Notes: a model not told the origin generated them from the sequence alone. A DNA stretch of 26,912 bases from Chara braunii (GCA_003427395.1 BFEA01000037.1:1289601-1316512); one strand, 5' to 3'. Numbered from the stretch's first letter, positions 8,974 through 18,329 are shown. Program-made: numbers and translations.

Positions 8974-9118
8974 CCCCGAATGTTCGAACCCGTGACCTGT
9001 GTTTTGATAGTTATTGTTGTCTGTCGTAGGTCGGTGTACGAGTAGGGGTTCGATCTGTAGACCTGTCGGATAGGAGTCGTAGTGAGCTCTAGAAGTCGTA
9101 GTTGAAGCCTGTCTGAAG

Positions 9119-9188
9119 GGTCAAGGTCGTAGCTGCTACAGTCATGAAAGGTCAAGGTCGTGGTTGCTACAGTACCGAAAGGGCAAGT
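9119..9188 (+). repeat. 31-bp repeat in candidate LTR, about 2.3 units
   Basis: Units begin at 9119, 9150 and 9181 with GGTCAAGGTCG, GGTCAAGGTCG and GGGCAAG. The first two contain GTTGCTACAGT or GCTGCTACAGT. Tandem units upstream of a TATA box are common in LTR U3 enhancers, which is the inferred role. Confidence 0.75.
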
Positions 9189-9423
9189 CTACAGACTTCC
9201 GGAAGTGTCCTTTCGGAGTAGGCCCACGTTTAGACAGAGGCAAGCGAGCAAGTGGTGGAGCCAACCTCGGTGAGTTGGCGGTACGACTGCAGTGAGGTTG
9301 CGGCCCAACCCCATGCAGTCAGCGGTACGGTCCAGTCAGTCCCAGTCCAGTCCAGCAAATACCATACGGGACTGTGTGCACTATGGGCCGATGGAAAGGG
9401 GGCAGACCAGCGAGCTACATGAG

Positions 9424-9430
9424 TATAAAT
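9424..9430 (+). promoter_or_regulatory. TATA box of candidate LTR promoter
   Basis: TATAAAT in the context gagTATAAATcaaag, about 450 bp after the end of pol and about 240 bp after the 31-bp repeats. A start site near 9455 would be expected. Confidence 0.4.
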
Positions 9431-9869
9431 CAAAGGGCAGCGTCCAACCATTCATTCATTCCTGCGGAAGCCATGCGGAAGCGCTGCCATAGTGACTTGT
9501 GCGAGGTGGTCTGCAGAGGCGCCCGAAGTCGAAGTGGGCTGAAGGAGAGTAGGGTAGCCATAGCGATAGAGTAGAAGCGACCATAGCCGCCATAGCTGGT
9601 AGTGAATTGCAGTGTGTGTGTGTGAGTGTTCAGAGTGTGTGGTGTGTGGGGTATCCAGGGTGATCCGGTAAGCGAACAACAGTGTCAAGTGAGTGACGAA
9701 CAGAGAGTTGTTCAGGCAATGTGCCGCCATAGCCATGTGAAGTGAACTTGTATTTGAGTGCGCTCTTGGTACCATATCTTTGAGTTCTGAGTGGGCGCCT
9801 GGCGCCAGTTTGCTGTGCAACCTGTTTGCATGTGTGTGAAGTGTGAATGAATGCGAGTCTGATTGCACT

Positions 9870-10225
9870 CGTATGCTTGACACCTTCGCTGCCATTGTAC
9901 ATTTTTACTCCTTCGAAATTTCTATGAGGGAGGCCATCGCAGATGCGTTGCCGCAAGACCGAGTCTTCGGTCCCATTGTCAATAATCTACAAACGACCCT
10001 AATTTTGAGCCAAGGTATGCCTTGACCTCAGTCTTCCAGTATAAAGTCAGCATGGGGAAGGAACATTTGTGCATCCCTGAGAACCACAAGTTCAGACTCG
10101 CCTCATTGTAGAGAGCCATGGTGCTCGTGGGGGGGGGGCATTTTGGGTTACCGACGAGAGCTTCGTTGGCAACAGGTTGACGTGGCGCTGGTCAAGAGAG
10201 ATAGAGTGTGGATATTGGGACCGTT
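9870..10225 (+). pseudogene. Fragment of a different Ty3/gypsy RNase H-integrase junction
   Basis: A short decayed piece, not a copy of B, C or D. Frame 3 gives REAIADALPQDRVFGPIV, the linker after RNase H. It then shifts to GKEHLCIPENHKFRLA (about 10054-10110), the typical LCIP motif before the integrase zinc domain. GGHFGLP (about 10135-10155) matches the second zinc His region, and LTWRW with REIEC follows in another frame. A run of 10 G at about 10129-10138 falls within it. At least three frameshifts and a TAG at 10109 are needed to read it. Both ends are abrupt. It is identified by motif order only. Confidence 0.55.
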
Positions 10226-10505
10226 GATTGGCGCGCTGCCTACGTGGCATGATGTGGGGATTCTGATGTGGCATTCTCTACTGGCAGGGCATGGTCTGGC
10301 GTGGCATGTACCTGTGTTGCGATTGCCTGCTGATGAAGCGCTACACACTTTGAGTTGACCTGGCATACCAGTGTTGTATGTGTTTGTCAAACTGTTTATT
10401 GCTAACATGGCATCCCCCTCGTAGACCTTCCAGGTCCTTGACGCTGACGTGGCAGACTCTGTAGAGCTGTTGTGTTGTCATTCCAGGGGAGACATGTGGC
10501 ATGCA
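10180..10505 (+). repeat. Cluster of TGACGTGGCA / TGATGTGGCA-like motifs
   Basis: At least eight related decamers occur at about 10180, 10240, 10264, 10299, 10356, 10404, 10446 and 10494, sharing TGGCA, mostly after TGAYG or ACG. ACGTGGC is the core of plant G-box/ABRE elements bound by bZIP factors, so a regulatory role is possible. A second cluster lies at 17228-17520 beyond the other end of copy C. Confidence 0.55.
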
Positions 10506-11033
10506 TGGCACACTGTTGTGGGTGAGGTGTTGATTGTACACTTGTGTGCTGGCGGACGGTACGGCTTCACGATTTGTTGTAGTGTCATGTGCCGACCCTT
10601 GTGTTTTGTTGCATTGGTTCTGCAGATGGTACACCTGTAGAGGAAGGAAGGCTAACAATCGATTGCTGTTGGTTGTGTTGGTTGACCTACTCACCTGTTT
10701 GGCTGTTTTGTGGATGTTGTGCATACTCTCACCTGTGTTGTTGTCTTGATCACACTGGTCGTGACTACGGTACCTGTACACTTGTTGTAGGACGTCATCA
10801 CGCATAGAATAGACAACAAAGTTAGATTTAGGAAAAATTGAGAATTTGTTTCTTCCTACCTGCCTTGATTATTTCTTGCGGTAGAAATTGCGTGTGCCGT
10901 GGAATTTATTTTTGTCTTTATTGTGCGGCATTCACACGCTTGGAAAATGAATTATCTCTGGAAATGTCTGCGTGCCCCCATTCTCACCCGGTTCATACCT
11001 TTTTTCTTCTTTCCTATCCCTCTCATCGTCTAT
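10506..11033. other. No recognised gene
   Basis: TG/TTG-rich sequence leading up to gag of copy C. No LTR end, primer-binding site or repeat matching the 3' side of copy C was found by eye. Pyrimidine tracts precede 11034. Confidence 0.6.
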
Positions 11034-12060
11034 GCTGATGAAGAAGGCGGGGAACTTAAGACTCATGGTCAGATTGATGCGAGAAGGCAGACTTTGATTG
11101 GCGTTCTCCGTCAGTTGCTCGGTGAAATACACAGTGCCGGATCAAAAGTTGAACAACTGGTGCATGAACATTTCAATCTGCGTGTTGCAAAACGTGAACT
11201 GGAAGCCACAGAGAGCCGTTCAGATGATGGAAACTGGTAAGAGAGTTGAGGACCTCATAAGGCAAGGGCGAATGGCCCTTGACTCCGTCAGTTGCTCGGT
11301 GAAATACACGGTGCCGGATCAAAAGTTGAACGGCTGGTGCACGAACATTTCAATCTGCGTGCTGCAAAACGTGAACTGGAAGCCGTAGAGAGCCGTTCGG
11401 ATGATGGAAATTGGTAAGAGAGTTGAGGACCTCATAAAGCAAGGGCGAATGGCCCTTGACGTTATGCCACCGAGAATTTGGAAAAGATGGACCAAAAAAG
11501 GAAAGAAAAGGAAGAAGAGAAGAAAAAACAGAACGTGGAACTAAAATTGTCGGTAGAAATGATGGAGGAAAACGTCAGGCAATTAGAAAATATGTTAAAG
11601 GAAGAAAGAAGGACGATTGAGGAATTCTAGAGAAAGCAACAAGAGCAAGAAGAAGAAGAGAGAATGATGAATTAACTTAGGCAAAGATTTCACTAGGAAA
11701 AAGCAGGCAGTGAGTGAGCTTGCTTCCATCCTACAGTCGATAATGGTCCACCTTGTCCACCTTGAAAAGAAAATTGATAGCAACACTGCCTCATTGGAGA
11801 CAGTGACCAGACTATTGAAAGGATTGAGGAGGAGATCAAGGGGGAGGAAGTCAAGAAAGAACCCCAAGAAAAACTAATGAAGGATGAAATGTGGAAAGTG
11901 ACACCGGAGAGACCCAAAGGTTCCAAGAAGGAACCCGAGAGATCGGCAGAGGAGAAAGAAGAACCCGCCAAAAAGGAAGAATCGACCAAGGAGGGAAAAC
12001 AACCGAAGAGGAAAGAGAAGTGAAAATGAAGTTGCCGTTCCCCTAGAACAATAAAAAAAA
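11034..12060 (+). pseudogene. Gag N-terminal coiled-coil region, copy C
   Basis: Frame 3 from about 11034 gives a charged peptide (DEEGGELKTHGQIDARRQ) leading into helix-forming sequence, then the duplicated 177-bp block. From 11463 the strongly coiled-coil segment EKMDQKRKEKEEEKKKQN continues to LKEERRTIEEF before a TAG at 11628. A Lys/Glu-rich segment follows in another frame at about 11800-12020 (KPKRKEK-type). Stops and frame changes occur at about 11237, 11628, 11670 and 11810. Retroelement gag N-termini commonly multimerise by such helices. No start codon could be fixed. Confidence 0.7.
11106..11459 (+). repeat. 177-bp tandem duplication within gag
   Basis: 11106-11282 and 11283-11459 are near-identical. 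The period of 177 is 59 codons, so the reading frame is kept across the junction. Both copies share the same internal frame disruption (stop after DDGNW, and GKRVEDLI in another frame), which suggests gag was already decayed or used a frame change before it was duplicated. Confidence 0.93.
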
Positions 12061-12061
12061 T

Positions 12062-12560
12062 GAAAATTTATTGTTGTGGATTGCGCAAATCCATACCTAT
12101 TGTGGGACCGCACCTGTCGAGCCTGAGAGTCAGGTGGCCTTCTCAACATCTTGTTTGGGAGGAGTGGCCAAGGAATGGGTACTGTCTGAAGCTAACGCTG
12201 CTGGCTTCGAGGACATCGGTGAGTGGGCTAAAACCCTAACCCGCGAGCAATTTCTCCAGAAGATGAAGGAGAGACTCTTGGATAAGATGACGACCGATAA
12301 GGCCTTTGATGAACTCACCACGATAGGCCAGAAACGTTGGACTTCCATTGATGCTTTGTCACGTGAAGTGGACCGTCTCTTACATGTACCTGGGTTGAAC
12401 TTACAAGACAACCAGGTTCTGTATATCTATTCATGTGCTTTGCCTGAACCCATTTGTGGACAACTCGTATAGGCCAAGTCTGGAAACTACAACTATCGGC
12501 AATTTTGCGATCTTGCTCTCCAACAAGAGCAGATGACCGCCCAGGTAAAAGGTACGTACG
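12062..12560 (+). pseudogene. Gag capsid domain (Retrotrans_gag type), copy C
   Basis: Frame 2 gives NLLLWIAQIHTYC, VAFSTSCLGGVAKEWV, REQFLQKMKERLLDK, SIDALSREVDRLLHVPG and LPEPICGQL, the order and spacing of a Ty3/gypsy capsid domain, which builds the virus-like particle. A TAG at 12470-12472 interrupts it. The same frame then continues with SGNYNYRQFCDLALQQEQ to about 12545. Upstream the frame is joined through a TAG at about 12043 to the basic gag linker. The length (about 160 residues) is normal for the domain. Confidence 0.85.
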
Positions 12561-12634
12561 CTTCGGTGGTAAAGTTTGGACCGGTTGGTGGGTACGGTAA
12601 GGGGGTCCTTTGACGACAAAAGCGCCAGGATCAC

Positions 12635-12961
12635 ATGCTTGTAGTTTTTTATGATGATACCATAGAAAAGTTACCCCTCGACGAGTCTGAGGGAGGAGGA
12701 GATAATGGCGACAGCGAGTCCGGGAAGGGTGACATCGCTGCTGTAATGGCCAACAAGGGAGGCCAAAGTCAATGGAAGAAGAAGAGGAGGCCACGCTCAT
12801 TCCCCGAGCACCCGGGCATCGCGCTCTGGAAACCCTGGGAAAAAATGGGAATGACATGAGAGGAGTGGCAGTCCAAAATAGACAACCGCCAGTGCCTCAA
12901 GTGCGGTATCGTGGGACATGTAATCGCTTGGTGTCCTTTGATTCGGAACCCAAGAGCGAGC
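12635..12961 (+). pseudogene. Gag nucleocapsid with CCHC zinc knuckle, copy C
   Basis: Frame 2 from about 12635 runs through an acidic linker and a Lys/Arg-rich stretch (WKKKRRPRSF) to a TGA at 12857. It then continues with EEWQSKIDNRQ into CLKCGIVGHVIAWC (12893-12934), a perfect C-x2-C-x4-H-x4-C knuckle that binds element RNA during packaging. The single stop at 12857 breaks an otherwise continuous frame. Confidence 0.88.
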
Positions 12962-13002
12962 AACCAGTAGGAGTAGCATCTACTCCTATTTAGTTAAAGG
13001 GT

Positions 13003-13531
13003 TTGGACAAAAGTAAATATGAGGCGCCGATAACCCCTTCTAACCTTTCAACTCTTAAGGCAGAGGATGGCTCGTCTTCAACCGATTGTCCAGAGCACTC
13101 TGACACTGTTTTTTGCTCTGTCTCACTGGACGATTCCCTTGACGAGCTCGGTAATGAACTCATAGCACTTCGGAGTTCGTGGGCTAAGAAAGCCAAGACT
13201 AAGGGTGAACTCATGATCGTGGACATTGAGATTGCACATATGCGGGTAGGTGCACCGTTAGACCCAGGATCGACGCGGTTTTGCATCTTAGAGGGCAATT
13301 CGTAAATTGCATCTGGGAATGAAGGTGAAGGACTTACCTCGACCTATGACGTCTATGCTGGCTGACAAGAGCACGATCATTGTGTCTCAATACGTCGATC
13401 GTGTGAAATGTTATTTCAGGACCAAGGAAGGAAAAAAAATATCCCACGAAGTATTCTTCCTAATCGAAAAAAGCTTGCCATTCGACATGATTCTGGGAAT
13501 GGATTGGCATGAGGAAGGCGACCAGAGGTAA
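13003..13531 (+). pseudogene. Aspartic protease, copy C
   Basis: Retropepsin-type protease that would cut Gag-Pol inside the particle. The active-site box reads LDPGST at 13258-13275, where the family has D-S/T-G. The Asp is present but the usual Ser/Thr is Pro. A frameshift at about 13300 moves to frame 2, which continues with LHLGMKVKDLP and ends with MILGMDW (13487-13507), the second conserved protease motif. Upstream (13003-13200) is an acidic spacer. A proline next to the catalytic Asp occurs in some plant elements, so it is not proof of inactivity, but the frameshift is. Confidence 0.8.
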
Positions 13532-14536
13532 GTTTCAAAGAAAAAATTGTCAAAGGACGAGACGTTCATACTTCGCATAGTAAAATTGTACCATAAGTCT
13601 GGATCCGACTCAGCATTGTCCTTCTGTTGCGTGAGTTGTCCAACCTTTAGATCAATGGTCTTTAAGAAGAAGTTGGATCAGGATGTGATGAAGGTCCTTG
13701 TTAAACAAGCAGGCGAGTGTTCCTCATCCTATCCTCCTCCTATTGAGAAAATTCTCGATGAATATAAGGACTTGCAGATGGAGCCAACGGGAATCACTTA
13801 GCGTGCTATCAAGCACACCATCGAAATTATTCTCGGTAGTAAGATTGTGAAGGGTCCTATTTACCCCACGTCTTCTCGGGAACTCGAGGAACTTAGGAAA
13901 CAACTGCAAGAACTTACCAAAAAAGGATGGATTCTACCTAGCTCATCTCGTTATGGTGCTCCTGTCTTATTCGTACCCAAAAAGGAAGGTGAACTCAGAC
14001 TATGTATCGACTATTGTGGGTTGAATGTCGTCACTGTCAAAAACAAGGAGCCACTTCCACGCATTGACGACCTGTTGGACCAACTACAGGGATGCAAGTA
14101 CTTTAATAAGATTGATCTTAAGTCAGGGTACCACCAGATCGAGGTGGCTCCTGAAGATCAATACAAGGCCGCCTTCCGAACCAGGTATGGTCACTACGAA
14201 TTTATGGTCATGCCCTTCGGATTGACTAATGCCCTTGCAACCTTTCAAAGGCCCATGAACGAGTTGTTCCGTCAATGGTTGGACCAATTCGTAATTGTCT
14301 ATCTCGATGATATCCTCGTGTACAGCAAAACACTCGAGGATTACGAGAAACATCTACGAATGGTTCTTCAGAAGTTACGCGAAGGCAACTTCAAACTAAA
14401 TCCTAAGAAGTCTGAATTCGCTAAGCCTAAAGTATTGTACTTGGGGCACATAATGAATGAAGAGGGACTAAGGCCCGAAGAGAAGAAGATAACAACAATC
14501 AGAGATTGGCCTCAACCTAAGATTGTCACTGAACTC
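13532..14536 (+). pseudogene. Reverse transcriptase, copy C, YLDD intact
   Basis: Frame 2 covers the spacer after protease (PPPIEKILDEYKDLQ), a TAG at 13799-13801, then KGPIYPTSSRELEELRKQL, ILPSSSRYGAPVLFVPKK, LRLCIDYCGLN, IDDLLDQLQG, DLKSGYHQIEVAPEDQY, MPFGLTNALATFQ, the catalytic YLDD (14300-14311) and VLYLGHIMNEEGLRPEEKK. All three catalytic Asp positions (LKIDL region and YLDD) are present. The frame stays open to 14599 only because the thumb region is duplicated. It gives the best reference in the window for the motifs lost in copy B. Confidence 0.93.
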
Positions 14537-14664
14537 AAGTCTGAATTCGCTAAGGCTGAAGTATTATACTTAGGGCACATAGTGAATGAAGAGGGCTAAG
14601 GCCCGAAGAGAAGAAGATAACAACAATCAGAGATTGACCTCAACCTAAGACTGTCACTGAACTC
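14408..14664 (+). repeat. 129-bp tandem duplication inside RT
   Basis: 14408-14536 is repeated at 14537-14664, starting AAGTCTGAATTCGCTAAG in both. 129 bp is 43 codons, so the first junction is in frame. A one-base loss in the second copy (GAGGG-CTAAGG instead of GAGGGACTAAGG, about 14596) creates a stop at 14597-14599. Differences between the units include AAGCCTAAA/AAGGCTGAA and TGGCCT/TGACCT. Confidence 0.95.
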
Positions 14665-15240
14665 GGATCTTTTCTAGGACTTGCCAGTTACTATGGGAAG
14701 TTTGTAAGGAACTTCTCCTTAATAGCTGCGCCTATGGGAAGACTATTGAAGAAAGAAAAATCTTGGTTGTGGGATAAAGATTGTGAGTCCTCGTTTAAGA
14801 AGTATGTTTTGACTCTATGTTCTGACTCACTACCCTGTCTTAAAGATTGTTGACCCTTCTCTCTCTTTCATCGTCACAACTGACGCAAGTCAGTATGGGA
14901 TTGGAGTTGTGCTACAACAGGATGACGGTAAGGGATATAGACCTATAGATTTTATGTCCAGAAGACTTCCGTCAGAGAAAGTGGCTAACTCCACCTACGA
15001 GAGGGAATTGTATGCCTTAGTTGCTGCATGGACATTTGGAAGCACTACTTGTTTAGGGAGGCACTTCACTGTCTATTTAGATCATTCCACTCTGAAATGG
15101 ATAAAAACTCAACCTAGACTCTCTGATAAGTTAGTGAGATGTTCCGCTTTCATCGACACCTTCGACTTTGAATTGAAAACTATCAAAGGAAAGTCTAATG
15201 TGGTTGCGGATGCTTTTTGTCAAGATGTGCAGATTTCTTT
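14665..15240 (+). pseudogene. RT connection and RNase H, copy C
   Basis: After the duplication, SFLGLASYYGKFVRNFSL and RLLKKEKSWLWDKDC continue RT. The frame shifts near 14810, then TTDASQYGIGVVLQQDD (Asp of RNase H, about 14878) lies upstream of a frame open to 15913. RNase H motifs YERELYAL (Glu), VYLDHSTLKW (Asp) and VVADAF (Asp) are all present. RNase H removes the RNA strand during cDNA synthesis. The segment 14838-14935 is the one missing from copy B. Confidence 0.88.
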
Positions 15241-15864
15241 GAAACTATTCTCCTGCCTCGATATTGGGAATGAACTAAAGGAACTTATCCGAAAGGGTTA
15301 TGAGAGTGATCCTATATGGAATCCTATCATTGGGACCCTACGAAAGAACCCTGAACTATTCCCAAAATATCGAATGATTGATGGGTTACTCTTCTACTTG
15401 AATAAAACCAAAGAAAGATTATGTATTCCTTGCCAAGAACAAATCAAGAGTATGATCATTGGGAAATGCCATGATGTTGAGGGTCACTTTGGTTTTAAGA
15501 CGACGTATGCTGATGTTCGAGAACACTTTGAATGGAAAGGAATGAAAGAGGATGTACTAACCTATGTGAGGACTTGCCTTGTCTGTCAGAGAAACAAGCC
15601 TTCCCATGAGAATCCGTTGGGACTATTGAGACCACTACCCATTCCAAGTGAGCCAGGTGAGTCTATCTCCATAGACTTTATGAGTCTCACTAAGAGTCAA
15701 AATGGCAACAGTCAGGTAATGGTCATTGTGGATAGATTCTCAAAATATGTTATGTTCATTCCTTTGCCTGTCGAAGCCAGGTCATCCAGAAGTTCCAGAT
15801 ACGATGGGTCTCTGAGTATGGATTCCCGAAAACCATCGTTTCTTACGGGGATGTACGGTTCACT
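15241..15864 (+). pseudogene. Integrase zinc and core domains, copy C, catalytic Asp replaced
   Basis: RLCIPCQEQIKSMIIGKC introduces the HHCC domain: HDVEGH, WKGMKEDV, CLVC, QRNK. The core has SIDFMS (first Asp, about 15670) and IVDRFSKYVMFIPLP. The frame shifts at about 15780, and in frame 1 VIQKFQIRWVSEYG follows. The second catalytic box reads IVSYGDVRFT, with TAC at 15844-15846 where copies B and D have Asp (SDRD). Immediately after, about 48 bp (16 residues by comparison with B) are missing before SSGRHPETNGQTE. Confidence 0.9.
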
Positions 15865-16676
15865 GTGTCGTCTGGCAGACATCCTGAAACGAATGGCCAA
15901 ACTGAACAAATGAATCGGTTCTGCCAACACCTTTTGCGCATGTATGTTCGACCCGATCAAATTGATTGGGATGAGAACTTGCCTAAGATTGCTAGTGCTT
16001 ATAATAATAGTATACATACTGGTACATGTAGAACGCCTAATGCACTGCATAAAGGTCGGAAGCCTCGATGTCCCATAGATGCTCTAACTCGGGACCAGAT
16101 TCAGAGGTTACCCCCAGACACTCGTTAATTTGCAATTTTATATGAAGAAGATATTAAAAAGGTAAAGGAAAATATACAGAAAGCCCAACTGCAGATGATT
16201 GAGAAGGCTAATAAACGTTGTTGGCCATCGCAATTCTGGGAAGGTGATCTGGTAGGGGCGAAGTCTAAAGAATTTTCCTTGGAAGAAAACATATCTTAGA
16301 AACTGCTGCCTGTTTACCACGGACCCTGGGAAGTTCTCAAGGTTATTGGGGATGCAGATGGACCTTCCTATCGAATAGATGTACCGACAGACTTATCCTG
16401 TCTTTCATGCGTCTAAACTCCTGCCATATGTAGAAGGAACTGAGTTTCCTAACAGACCATCCATGCTTCCCCCTTCCATGAATGGAGGTTACGAAGTTGA
16501 GAAGATTTAGGAACATGGCTATTTCTCCACATGGGGCAGAGGACGACCGCAGAAGCAGTATAAGGTAATGTTCAAGTCTCAACCCCCGACTGAAGCTAGA
16601 TGGTTCAGTAAAAAGTAACTCTTACCTACTGCTCCTGGTATTGTTGCTGTATACGAAGGTGGGTTGAAAGAAAATT
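15865..16676 (+). pseudogene. Integrase C-terminus and chromodomain-like tail, copy C
   Basis: Frame 1 from the HPETNGQTEQMN box (catalytic Glu) continues with RMYVRPDQIDWDENLPKIA and TGTCRTPNALHKG to a TAA at 16126-16128, where B and D have Glu. Then EGDLVGAKSKEF, a TAG at about 16298 (Gln in copy B) and LLPVYHGPWEVLKV, the GPY/F module. A frameshift near 16385 leads to YPVFHASKLLPY, then GRGRPQKQYKVMFKSQPP and ARWFSKK as a divergent chromodomain core, with stops at about 16508 and 16616. The tail ends near VYEGGLKEN at 16676. Confidence 0.88.
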
Positions 16677-16679
16677 GAT

Positions 16680-17227
16680 GTGTTTCTGCGATGGAACTCG
16701 GAAATTGGGCCGGCAGGAATGCAATAACCCATGCAGTATGCATCGTGGAATGCCTAAGGGCCTCGCCAGGCCACACTCAGACCCAGGCCGAAGAGGGGAA
16801 AAAGTACCCAGCCAAAGATTTAGGGCCTGAGCGAGCGGCAGTTGACCAAAGTCAACTGCTTGACGCCCAACAGTCAAAGCCAAAGTGTACCCAGCCCAGG
16901 CCGCCGGTCAGACGCACACACTTGTTTGTATGCAGGTACCCAGACAGCATCAGGACCAAGTGGAAGCCTGCAACTGTACACAATCCAGGCCCTCGGCTGT
17001 GAGTCAATCTGAACAACTGTGGGAGGGAGACCTGAGGCCAGCCAGTCTCGTCAAACACTACATAAGGATTGGTATCCTGGAAGTCAACATGCAGTCTTGC
17101 TATGCTGCCTCGACGCTAGCTTGACTCTAGCTGGACGCTGGCTTGACGCTGGCTGTGTGCTGGTACTGTGGACGACGACGTGGGACTGTGGCAGAATGCT
17201 GGCGCCTTCTCTGCTGAGCGCCAGCCT
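16680..17227 (+). other. Noncoding flank of copy C, possible 3' LTR
   Basis: Starts TGTGTTTCTG right after the pol end and a short purine tract. It contains three GTACCCAG strings (about 16804, 16888, 16937) and, at 17104-17155, short repeats of GACGCTGGCTT and GACTCTAGCTG. The expected partner upstream of gag was not recognised, so the LTR assignment is an inference from position. Confidence 0.3.
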
Positions 17228-17383
17228 TTGCTGATGTGACGCATGCCACCTGTCTACATTGCTGATGTGGCACAGGCCATCTGTCTACATTGCTGATGTG
17301 GCGCAGGACATCTGTCTTCATTGCTGATATGGTGCATGCCACTTGTCTCTACTGATGATGTGGCATTGGCCACACTGTCTACA
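17228..17383 (+). repeat. 31-bp minisatellite, about 5 units
   Basis: Units start at 17228, 17259, 17290, 17321 and about 17352. Each has TTGCTGATGTGGC then CATCTGTCTACA or a variant. The last unit is rearranged (CTGATGATGTGGCATTGGCC). The units contain the TGATGTGGCA motif seen in the cluster at 10180-10505. CCACGTGGCA follows at about 17511. Confidence 0.92.
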
Positions 17384-18329
17384 TGAGGTGACTGGTTGCG
17401 ACAAGGAGGGAGATTGGGATCTGTGGATGATTGGGAATTGGTACGCGCCTCAGGTTGATGTCGATACCCTGTACTGCTGTTGTCTTCATTGTCTCCACGA
17501 GATGATAGTGCCACGTGGCACTTCTATGTGATCAGGACTTATCAGACTTGTTACCGTATATTGATTGATGAATTGGAGGCGAGGGGAAGCCCGGAGGAGG
17601 AGTGGGAAATGATTGGGCTAATCTTATGTGGTCACTGATTATCTGTTCCACCCTCTCCTCTTCCCCCTCCACTCTCCTCGTCTATTGGCAACGTGATATT
17701 GTATCAGATATCACTTTCACGCTAACTGGAGACATTGTGAAGATCTGACACTACTTGTACTTCGACGTCTGCTCAGTATCTTCCAGTCTGGGTTCATTAC
17801 ACCTCTCTCTCTGGTCAAGGCCTCCAAGCCTTGACCACTTATACATGATCATCCGGGCATTGGTTCCTTCAAGCCATTGCCATGAGAGTGTGGAGCAAAA
17901 CTTCGGTCTATCTTTCACAGACATCTCTTAGCAGTCTTCCTCCCGTTGCACTACTTGCTTCCTCGATCTGTTGATGGTGCTGTCCTGACCATCTGCTTTC
18001 CTATCATGTATATGACAGCAAGTCCTGACTGATTGGGTATCGTTTCAATTGGATGGAGTATCATAGGCATTACTTCCTCATTTGCTTTAATGGTCTGCGG
18101 GCATTCCTCCTCCTGTTCAGATGCTTCTTGTTCTGCCCTCCACCACTTCACAAACACTTGTCGCTTACAGACACCTTTTTCAGTTGTGAGTTACAGTCAT
18201 GTAACAAGTACTTATGGCATCCTTGTGAACGGACTTTTGGGACCCTGACACTGTTCCCTTCCCTTTGTCCTATGTTGCCTTGCTGATTGATAGATATACC
18301 ACCAAGAACAAGGCTTTCTGCGAAAAACT
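17384..18329. other. No recognised gene
   Basis: Pyrimidine-rich mixed sequence. Short open frames (at most about 77 codons) show no domain or consistent codon pattern. Confidence 0.6.

Larger units (their letters stand above)
8974..9600 (+). mobile_element. Candidate 3' LTR / U3 region of copy B
   Basis: Sequence directly after copy B pol that is noncoding and promoter-like. It starts TGTTGACC right at the stop codon, contains a triplicated 31-bp unit and a TATA box, and ends before the next retroelement fragment. There is no second copy in the window, so neither LTR end can be fixed; the right limit is approximate. No clear polypurine tract was recognised. Confidence 0.4.
11034..16680 (+). 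mobile_element. Ty3/gypsy retrotransposon copy C, nearly full internal region
   Basis: Internal region in the order gag (coiled coil, capsid, zinc knuckle), protease, RT, RNase H, integrase, chromodomain-like tail, all on the plus strand. It carries many stops and frameshifts, a 177-bp tandem duplication in gag, a 129-bp tandem duplication in RT and a deletion of about 48 bp in integrase. RT is the best preserved part and keeps YLDD. The 3' end of pol at about 16676 is followed by TGTGTTTCTG after a purine stretch (GAAAGAAAA), a possible LTR start. LTRs could not be paired by eye. Confidence 0.93.

Noticed and set aside
8975-9060. tRNA-like strings (GTTCGAACCCGTGACC and GGGGTTCGATC)
   Set aside because: They resemble T-arm sequence on either strand, but no acceptor, D-arm or anticodon arm can be folded around them.
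18053-18286. Hydrophobic open frame as a membrane protein
   Set aside because: Cys/Phe/Leu richness follows from pyrimidine-rich DNA, and there is no start context or homologous motif.
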